DNA from: JANNHP01 sp031404455
GTDB lineage: Bacteria; Planctomycetota; JAJSAM01; JAJVHW01
Assembly (NCBI GenBank): GCA_031404455.1
Contig: JANNHP010000373.1
Coordinates: 1-20,520 of the forward strand
Direction of reading: 5' to 3'
Length of the DNA stretch: 20,520 nt
The position numbers and the translations under genes are program-made. Below the pieces are notes generated by a model, which was not told the DNA's origin, did not search any database, and saw only the letters and a program-made list of their open reading frames with translations. Positions 14,564 through 20,520 of this stretch are shown here, piece by piece (position 1 is the stretch's first letter; every line of letters begins with the position of its first letter).

Positions 14564-16920
14564 TTCGCGCGGCTCCGCTTCGTGCGGACCAACGGCGTCT
14601 TCGAGGCGGCCATCGCCTTCTGACGCGCCCGGGCCGGCTTCTTCGTGCCGCCCGTGCGGCGGGTGCCCGCGCCGCGGGCCTGGATCACGGTGATGGCCGC
14701 GATGTTCACGATCTCGTCCACCGAGGAGTAGTGGTTGAGCACGTTGATCGGGTTCGCGAGCCCGACGAGCACGGGGCCGATCAGTTCCGCGTTGGCGAGA
14801 TGCTGGACCAGTTTGTAGGCGATGTTCCCGGCCTGGAGATCCGGGAAGACCAGCACGTTCGCGTCGCCCTGGATCGCGCTCATCGGGAACATCTGCTTCC
14901 CGATCTCGGGGACGAGCGCCGTGTCGGCGGCCATCTCGCCGTCGATGACGAGCGTCGGGTCGAGTTCCTTGGCGATGCGCACCGCCTCCGAACTGCGGCG
15001 GCTCTGCACGTGGTCCACCGAGCCGAAGTTGGAGAACGAGAGCATGGCCACCTTCGGCTCCGTCTCGAAGTACTCGCGCACGGCTCGTCCGGTGGCGATC
15101 GCGATCTCGGCGAGCGTGCGCGCGTCGGGCTCGATGTTGACCGTCGCGTCGGCGAAGAAGAGCACGCGGCGCTCGAGCGCCAGCATGTACATGCCGGAAA
15201 CGCGCGTGGCACCCGCCGCGAGACCGATCACCTCGAGTGCGGGGCGGATCGTGTCGGGGTAGCTGCGGTTCAGACCGCAGACGAGGCCGTCGGCCTCGCC
15301 CTCGCGCACCATCATGCAGCCGAACACGTGGGTGTTCTTCACCTCGTCGAGCGCCTTCTTCGGCGTCATGCCCTTGCGACTTCGCTTCTCCCAGAGGTGA
15401 CGGGCGTACGTCTCGAGCTTCGGGCTCGTGAGCACGTCCACGATCTCGAGGCCATCTTCCGTGATGCTCAGCTTCGCGAGCTTCGCGCGGATCTTGTCGG
15501 CGTCGCCGACGAGGACGGGCTTGGCGATGCCCTCGTCCGCGAGGATCTCGCAGGCGCGCAGCACCTTCTCCTCGCGCGACTCGGGGAAGACGATCCGCAT
15601 CGGCTCTTTCCTCGCGCGCTGGATCACGTTGCGCATCGCCTCCTTGCCGCGGCTGATGCGCGCGGCGAGCGTGTCGCGGTAGGCGTCCCAGTCCTTGATC
15701 GGGTTCGCGGCGACGCCTGTCTCGCACGCGGCCTTCGCCACGGCGGGGGCGACCCACGTGAGCACGCGCGGGTCGAAGGGCTTCGGGATGATGTAGTCGG
15801 GCCCGAACTTCAGGTTGAGGCCGCCGTAGGCGCGCTTGACCTGGTCCGGCACGTCCTCGCGGGCGAGCGCCGCGAGGGCGTGCGACGCGGCCATCTTCAT
15901 CTCCTCGTTGATCTCCTTCGCACGCACGTCGAGGGCGCCGCGGAAGATGAACGGGAAGCCGAGCACGTTGTTGACCTGGTTCGGGCAGTCGCTGCGGCCC
16001 GTGCCCATGATGCAGTCCGGCCGTGCCGCCTTCGCGTCGGCGTACGTGATCTCGGGGTCGGGGTTCGCCATGGCGAGGACGACGGGCTTCGGGCCCATCG
16101 ACTTCAGCATGGCCTTGGTGACGGTGTTCGCCTTCGAGAGGCCGAGGAACACGTCCGCGCCCTTGAAGGCGTCCTCCAGCGTGCGGAGCTTCGTCTTCAC
16201 GGCGAAGGCCGCCTTGTACTCGTTCAGGTCGTCGCGCTCGCTGTGGATGACGCCCGTGCTGTCGAGCATGATCACGTTCTCGCGCTTGACTCCGGCCGCG
16301 ATCATCATGTTGCCGCACGCGACGCCCGCGGCGCCCGCGCCGGCGATGACGACGCGGATCTTCCGGATGTCCTTCCCCGTCAGTTCCGTCGCGTTCAGGA
16401 TCGCCGCCGTCGAGATGATCGCCGTGCCGTGCTGGTCGTCGTGGAAGACGGGGATGCCCATCTCCTTCTTGAGGCGCGTCTCGATGTAGAAGCACTCGGG
16501 GCCCTTGATGTCCTCCAGGTTGATGCCGCCGAACGTGGGCTCGAGGCGCTTCACCACCTCGCAGAACATCGCGGGATCGTTCTCCGCGATCTCGATGTCG
16601 AAAACGTCCACGTCCGCGAACTTCTTGAAGAGGTTGCCCTTGCCCTCCATGACCGGCTTGCCCGCGAGCGGGCCGATGTCGCCGAGGCCGAGGACGGCGG
16701 TGCCGTTCGTGATGACGGCGACGAGGTTGCCGCGCGCCGTGTACTTGAAGGCGTCCTCGGGGTTCTTCGCGATCAGGAGGCAGGGCGCCGCGACGCCGGG
16801 CGAGTACGCGAGCGAGAGGTCCCGCTGCGTGACCATCGGCTTCGTGGGGGTGACCTGGATCTTCCCGGGCCTGTGGCCCTCGTGATACGTCAGCGCGTCG
16901 CGGTCGAGGTTCGTGGACAT
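14560..16920 (-). CDS. maeB: NADP-type malic enzyme fused to a phosphotransacetylase-like domain
   Basis: It decarboxylates malate to pyruvate with reduction of NAD(P). The 786 residues are in the MaeB order. The malic enzyme part (about 1-430) shows LAYSPGVAAPC, NGTAVLGLGDIGPLAGKPV, the metal-site stretch FGGINLEDIKGPEC, HDDQHGTA and the Rossmann turn GAGAAGVACG. A phosphotransacetylase-like domain (about 440-748) begins at MRIVFPESREEK; in studied MaeB proteins it regulates by acetyl-CoA rather than catalyses. The last ~38 residues are an unusual Lys/Arg-rich tail ending in RTKRSRAK. I chose ATG at 16920 because GGAGAG lies 10 bases upstream; a GTG at 16968 would add 16 residues with no motif. 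Confidence 0.95.
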   Translation of the reverse strand: MSTNLDRDALTYHEGHRPGKIQVTPTKPMVTQRDLSLAYSPGVAAPCLLIAKNPEDAFKYTARGNLVAVITNGTAVLGLGDIGPLAGKPVMEGKGNLFKKFADVDVFDIEIAENDPAMFCEVVKRLEPTFGGINLEDIKGPECFYIETRLKKEMGIPVFHDDQHGTAIISTAAILNATELTGKDIRKIRVVIAGAGAAGVACGNMMIAAGVKRENVIMLDSTGVIHSERDDLNEYKAAFAVKTKLRTLEDAFKGADVFLGLSKANTVTKAMLKSMGPKPVVLAMANPDPEITYADAKAARPDCIMGTGRSDCPNQVNNVLGFPFIFRGALDVRAKEINEEMKMAASHALAALAREDVPDQVKRAYGGLNLKFGPDYIIPKPFDPRVLTWVAPAVAKAACETGVAANPIKDWDAYRDTLAARISRGKEAMRNVIQRARKEPMRIVFPESREEKVLRACEILADEGIAKPVLVGDADKIRAKLAKLSITEDGLEIVDVLTSPKLETYARHLWEKRSRKGMTPKKALDEVKNTHVFGCMMVREGEADGLVCGLNRSYPDTIRPALEVIGLAAGATRVSGMYMLALERRVLFFADATVNIEPDARTLAEIAIATGRAVREYFETEPKVAMLSFSNFGSVDHVQSRRSSEAVRIAKELDPTLVIDGEMAADTALVPEIGKQMFPMSAIQGDANVLVFPDLQAGNIAYKLVQHLANAELIGPVLVGLANPINVLNHYSSVDEIVNIAAITVIQARGAGTRRTGGTKKPARARQKAMAASKTPLVRTKRSRAK

Positions 16921-16969
16921 GAGTGGTGGTCTCTCCGTCTTGGGGACGAACGGCTCGGGGAATCCCACG

Positions 16970-16975
16970 AGGCTA
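16970..16975 (-). promoter_or_regulatory. Putative -10 box (TAGCCT) of the maeB unit
   Basis: Read on the minus strand, TAGCCT keeps the TAnnnT core and lies about 50 bases before the maeB ATG at 16920, just past the hairpin that ends the upstream lipoprotein gene. It would give a leader of about 40 nt that includes GGAGAG. No -35 element is evident, and the match is weak. Confidence 0.25.
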
Positions 16976-16983
16976 GCGCGGGG

Positions 16984-17004
16984 GCGAACTCATCGGGAGT
17001 TCGC
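16984..17004 (-). terminator. Hairpin ending the peroxidase-lipoprotein unit
   Basis: GCGAACTC and GAGTTCGC form a perfect 8-bp stem (16984-16991 with 16997-17004) around a five-base loop. It begins two bases after the TGA (17009-17007) of the minus-strand lipoprotein gene. On the minus strand it is followed by a C-rich run rather than a T-tract. Confidence 0.6.
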
Positions 17005-17006
17005 GG

Positions 17007-17957
17007 TCAGCGTGGAGGTGTGACACGTGTGACTTGGATCGTCCGCCGCCAGAGTTCCCGGTAGCCGCCGGAACCCGCATGCGGATGCCACATGTGCTCG
17101 GGTGCGTCCGCGGTCTCGAAGATCACGATCGTGTAGGCAGCGCCAAGCTTCTGCGCCTCCGATCCCGTTCCGTACGAGGCGTCGATCGGGTTCGCGCCGT
17201 CGGGCTCGATCGTCGAACCGCCAAGGCTCCCGTACATCTCGCCGTCGCGCAGGAGGTTCGTCCCGAGGAAGAAGCCGTTGCGCCGCGGGAGACGGACCTC
17301 CTCGGCGTCCTCTCTCCCGTAGACGACCTGACGCACCGGGATCGTCGTCTCGACACCTTCGTCGCGCGTCGTGAACGTCGTCTCGACGACGCGGAGCGTC
17401 TTCGGCAGGAGGAACGTCTCCTCGGACGGCGGCGCAGGGTCGACCCGGAGCGGGAACTCGGGCGAGACCAGCGTGCCGCGGTAGCGACCGGTACCTACCG
17501 GCTCGAACACGAGCCGTACTCGGCAGAGGTAGTCGCCGGGTCGCAACTCGTCCCACGCTCTCGCCAGCGGAAACGCGATCGTCTCGGTCAGCGGATAGCC
17601 CGGGTGCGTCACTTCGAGCGGGAAGTCGGCGCCATCGGGCGGCATCCCGGAGTCGGGTTCGTAGGTGCGGACGACGACGCGTCCGTTCGGCCCGTCGAGT
17701 TCGATCGATCTGCCGCGCGTGCGCAGGTCCGAACTGATCCGGATCCCGTCGTTGAGCGGGTTGTGCAGACGGACGACTCCCAGATCCACGCGTGTCCGCA
17801 GGAGATCGCCCTGCATCGCGCTCGACGGCACCTGGACGCGGCACCGCAGCCCGCCCACTTCCTCGCTCCAGGGGTGTTCGGGCCTTTCGGGCGGTGGTTC
17901 CTTCGGAGTCGCGCAGGCGGCGACCGTGAGCAGAACCAACGGTCCGAGCTTCGTCAC
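17007..17957 (-). CDS. Hypothetical lipoprotein, beta-rich
   Basis: A 316-residue exported lipoprotein with a short signal peptide, PLVLLTVAAC (Cys near residue 15), and a Pro-rich stretch after it. The rest is rich in predicted beta strands with no domain I recognise. Two similar-looking halves are possible, since each has a run of 'VR/LR' strands around acidic turns, but I cannot show a repeat. A patch near the C-terminus, APEHMWHPHAGSGGYRELW, has three His. GTG at 17957 overlaps the stop of the di-heme peroxidase (GTGA), so the two are probably translated together and may act in the same periplasmic process. Function unknown. Confidence 0.75.
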   Translation of the reverse strand: MTKLGPLVLLTVAACATPKEPPPERPEHPWSEEVGGLRCRVQVPSSAMQGDLLRTRVDLGVVRLHNPLNDGIRISSDLRTRGRSIELDGPNGRVVVRTYEPDSGMPPDGADFPLEVTHPGYPLTETIAFPLARAWDELRPGDYLCRVRLVFEPVGTGRYRGTLVSPEFPLRVDPAPPSEETFLLPKTLRVVETTFTTRDEGVETTIPVRQVVYGREDAEEVRLPRRNGFFLGTNLLRDGEMYGSLGGSTIEPDGANPIDASYGTGSEAQKLGAAYTIVIFETADAPEHMWHPHAGSGGYRELWRRTIQVTRVTPPR

Positions 17958-20520
17958 TTCCCGTGCTTCGCCGAGAGTCGCTCGAAGTCGGCCCGCGCCG
18001 CCTTGCGCTTGAACTCGTCGGGCGAGAACCCGGTCGCCGACTGCGCGTCCTCCTTAGGATCGCGTCCTTCGCGACGCGCGCGAGGTCGAGCCACTTCTCG
18101 TCGCGGCCGGTCAGCTCGAAGCCGTAGAGGAACTGCAGGTTGTAGAAGTACGAGTCCTGGTACGCGCCCTTCGTCAGGTCAAACGCGCGGAGATAGAGAG
18201 CCTCGGCGCGCGCGAAGTCCTGCGTCTCCGTGAAGTAGTGGTGCATGAGGCCCGTGTCGTTCAGCACCGCGGCGTAGTCCCAGCGCTTCTTGAAGGAGAG
18301 ATCCGTCGCGTCGTCCGGGATGAGCGCGACGCCCTCCTCGTAGATCTGCACGCAGAGCTTCAACGTCGCGAGGGCCCGCGGATCGGCGCCCTCGGCGAAC
18401 GTGTGGATGCGCGCGGGGCCGCGGCTCGAGTAGCTCGCGGCGACCTCGCGCAGGGTGAAGCCGAGGTTGTTCCGCGCGAGGACCTGGAACTCCGGGTCGT
18501 CGGGGCCCGCCTCCAGGAACTGCCGGTAGTCGGCGACGAGCGCGTCCACGTCGTCGAAGCCCCGCAGTTCGCGCCCGCGGATGTACTTCTCGTACTCGGA
18601 GACGAGCTTCGGGAACTTCGGTTCGAGCGCGAGCGCCACGGCGTAGTGGTCGGCGGCGGCGCGGCGGTCACCGCGCTTCGCGGCGATCTGCGCGAGGTAG
18701 TAGTGCGTCGCGCCGGACGCGCGCGGCTCGACCTCGCGTCGGTGGAGGAGGTCGCGCTCCGCGTCGTCGAGACGGCCCGCCTGGATCGCCTCGTACGCAG
18801 AGAACAGCAGGATCGCCGGGGAGTCGGGGATGCGGACGCGCAACGCTTCGAGGTCGCGGCGGTAGAGGTCGAGGTCCTTCGCGCAGACGTTGCGGAGCCC
18901 CTTCAGCGCGCGCTCGGACGCGGCGGGGCGCGCGGCGGCGTCGGCGTAGGCCGCGCGCGCTCTCTCGGTCTCGCCGAGACGGTGCGACGCGTACGCGCGG
19001 AAGAGCGCCGCGTCGTCGGACATCGTTGCGCCGGACTTGGCGAGCGCGTCGAGCTCGTCGGCGACGAACCGAAGACGGTCCTTCACCGCGTCGCTGAGCT
19101 TCTCCTCCTGCCACACGGAGCGGTAGACGACGGCCGCGCGCGTCTCGACGAGCGCCGGGTCGCCTGGATGCGCGGCGAGGTCCGCGTCGAGCGCCTGACG
19201 CGCCTCTTCCGCGCCGCGGACCTCCTCGAGCAGTCGCGCTTCGAGGACGAGGCACTCGATCGACGCCTTGCCGCCTTCGCGGGCGCGGCGCAGCGCGGTG
19301 ATGGCGTCCTCCTGACGCGTCGTCGCAGTGGCGTCGTCGTGGCGGGAGTAGACCTGGCTCACGCGGCCGAGCCAGAAGAGGAGCGTCGGCACGGGCTCCT
19401 CGCCGTCCTTCGAGCGATCGGGCGAGAGCGCCGCGACGCGGCGGCGCAGCGCGGTCTCCGCGAACTCCAGCGCCCTTGCGTCGTCGAGGACGACCGCGGA
19501 GCGCGCGACTCCGGCGAGCGCCTTCGCGCTGTCGGGGATGCGGACGAGTTCCGCGCTGAACGCGTCGAACGCCTCGCGAGGACGTCCCTCGGCGAGAAGC
19601 TTGTCGCACTCCTCGAGTTGCGGCAGCACGGGCGACGTGAGCGCCTTCATGAACGCCACGAGGTCCGCCTCGTCGGCCTTCGTCAGTTCGAGATTGCGGA
19701 CGAGCGGCGAGAGGTGCGGGTTCGGCTCGCCGCCCTTCACGTAGAACTCGACGACCTCCTCGAGGGTGGCGAGCGATCCGTCGTGCATGAACGGCGCAGT
19801 CAGCGCGACGTTGCGCAGCGACGGCGTCCGGAAGGCGCCGAGATCCTCGTCGCGCTTCGTCACCGCCATGCGTCCCTTGTCGTCCTTGCCCGCGCCTTTG
19901 CCCGCTCCGGTGTTGTGGAAGTCCTGGTCGGTGAAGAGCGCGTAGCTCTGGCGGATCGAGTGGCACTGCGAGCACCCGGCGCGGTCGATGAAGAGGTCGT
20001 AGCCGCGCTTCGCGGCGGCGTCCATCGCGTTCTCGTCACCCGACCACCAGCGGTCGAACGGTGCGTCGCCCGCGAGCAGCGTGCGCTGGAAGGCGGCGAG
20101 GGCGCGGGCGATGCGCTGGAGGGTGATGGCCGGGTCGCCGAACGCCGCCTTGAACAGCGGGGCGTACTCGGGGTCCTCCCCGACGGACTTCGCCGTCTCC
20201 TCGGCGCTCATGCGGCCCATCTCCTCGAGATTGAGCACGGGGTGACGTGCCTGGTCCTCGAGCGAGTCGGTTCGCCCGTCCCAGAAGAGACGTTGGTAGA
20301 GCGCCGCGTTGAGCAGCGTCGGCACGTTGCGGGCGAGCGGGTTCTTCGTGATCCCGACCGCAGTCGGCTTCCCGTCGGTGAACGCGAGCGACGCCACGTG
20401 GCACGTCGCGCACGAGATGGTGCCGTCGGCCGAGAGCCGTTTCTCGGTGAAGAGCTTCTCGCCGAGGGCGACCTTGGCCGGCGTGCTCGGATTCGACGCC
20501 GGGTCGAGCGGCTTCACGAG
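17954..20520 (-). CDS. Di-heme cytochrome c peroxidase (MauG/CcpA type) fused to a TPR-like region; frameshifted, 5' end outside window
   Basis: The N-terminal ~300 visible residues form a di-heme peroxidase. Heme motifs are CATCH (residues 36-40, counted from 20517) and CSQCH (182-186). A later PFMHDGSLATLEEVVEFY carries the Met ligand (residue 244) and the family signature. Such enzymes reduce H2O2 or oxidise substrates in the periplasm and need cytochrome c maturation, which the ResB/CcsA genes here provide. Residues ~300-820 are a long alpha-helical region that looks TPR-like (e.g. ATHYYLAQIAAKRGDRRAA). Near 18057-18058 the frame breaks. The -1 frame then continues sensibly (PKEDAQSATGFSPDEFKRKA, ending SAKHGK) to TGA at 17956-17954, overlapping the next gene's GTG. 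The N-terminus, probably with a signal peptide, lies beyond 20520. Confidence 0.85.

Noticed and set aside
14545..17064. Long plus-strand open frame opposite the malic enzyme gene
   Set aside because: It has the same mirror-type composition (Asp/Val/Arg/His rich), no recognisable motif, and is fully explained as the complement of maeB.
16990..17953. Continuation of the peroxidase-TPR zero frame through the downstream lipoprotein gene
   Set aside because: After the break near 18058 the translation is Arg/Ser/Pro-rich without structure, while the overlapping lipoprotein has a proper signal peptide and lipobox. The extension is a frameshift artefact.
1..20520. CRISPR array, prophage, insertion sequence, toxin-antitoxin or defence system
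   Set aside because: No regularly spaced direct repeats, transposase, integrase, phage structural gene or known defence domain is seen. Gene content is core metabolism and envelope functions.

Overview
The window is about 20.5 kb of GC-rich bacterial chromosome (roughly 70% G+C by eye) that is almost fully coding. The genes are mostly core metabolism and envelope functions: System II cytochrome c maturation, a di-heme peroxidase, a long-chain prenyl diphosphate synthase and several lipoproteins. The style (small divergent membrane proteins, a rhomboid with a conserved soluble tail, few Shine-Dalgarno sites) would suit a Planctomycetota-like or other deep-branching Gram-negative lineage. No marker gene in the window fixes the phylum.

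Layout, plus strand. The end of sucD (1-259) is followed by two small putative membrane proteins (292-501, 512-967). Next is a ~450-base stretch without a convincing gene. It holds two inverted copies of a structured element of about 86-89 nt (966-1051 and 1201-1289). After a membrane-anchored hypothetical (1419-1877) come a polyprenyl synthase (1938-2963) and the ResB-like and CcsA-like proteins of cytochrome c biogenesis (2971-5640, 5642-6511), closed by a strong hairpin. A second tightly packed unit (6691-9891) encodes a MacB/LolD-type ABC ATPase, its permease, a His-containing lipoprotein and a DUF3299 lipoprotein, and also ends in a strong hairpin. I read this unit as a relative of the Vibrio Zrg zinc-related cluster. 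A third unit (10048-14083) encodes the one-carbon enzymes formate-tetrahydrofolate ligase and FolD, then a hypoxanthine phosphoribosyltransferase and a rhomboid protease. FTHFS and FolD together make 10-formyl- and 5,10-methylene-tetrahydrofolate for purine and thymidylate synthesis, which fits with purine salvage next door.

Layout, minus strand. Read from the right edge, a di-heme cytochrome c peroxidase fused to a long TPR-like region (20520-17954) overlaps a lipoprotein (17957-17007) by GTGA. This pair ends in a hairpin. A malic enzyme/phosphotransacetylase-like fusion (16920-14560) then overlaps a PEGA-type lipoprotein (14563-14093) by another GTGA. The peroxidase gene carries an apparent one-base deletion near 18057-18058. 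The correct C-terminus and the translationally coupled stop lie in the -1 frame.

Most notable are the inverted pair of structured elements, whose stems differ by compensatory changes while loops and spacing are kept, and the habit of transcription units to end in hairpins that include or directly follow the stop codon without a T-tract. I saw no CRISPR array, tRNA, rRNA, insertion sequence, prophage or obvious defence system.
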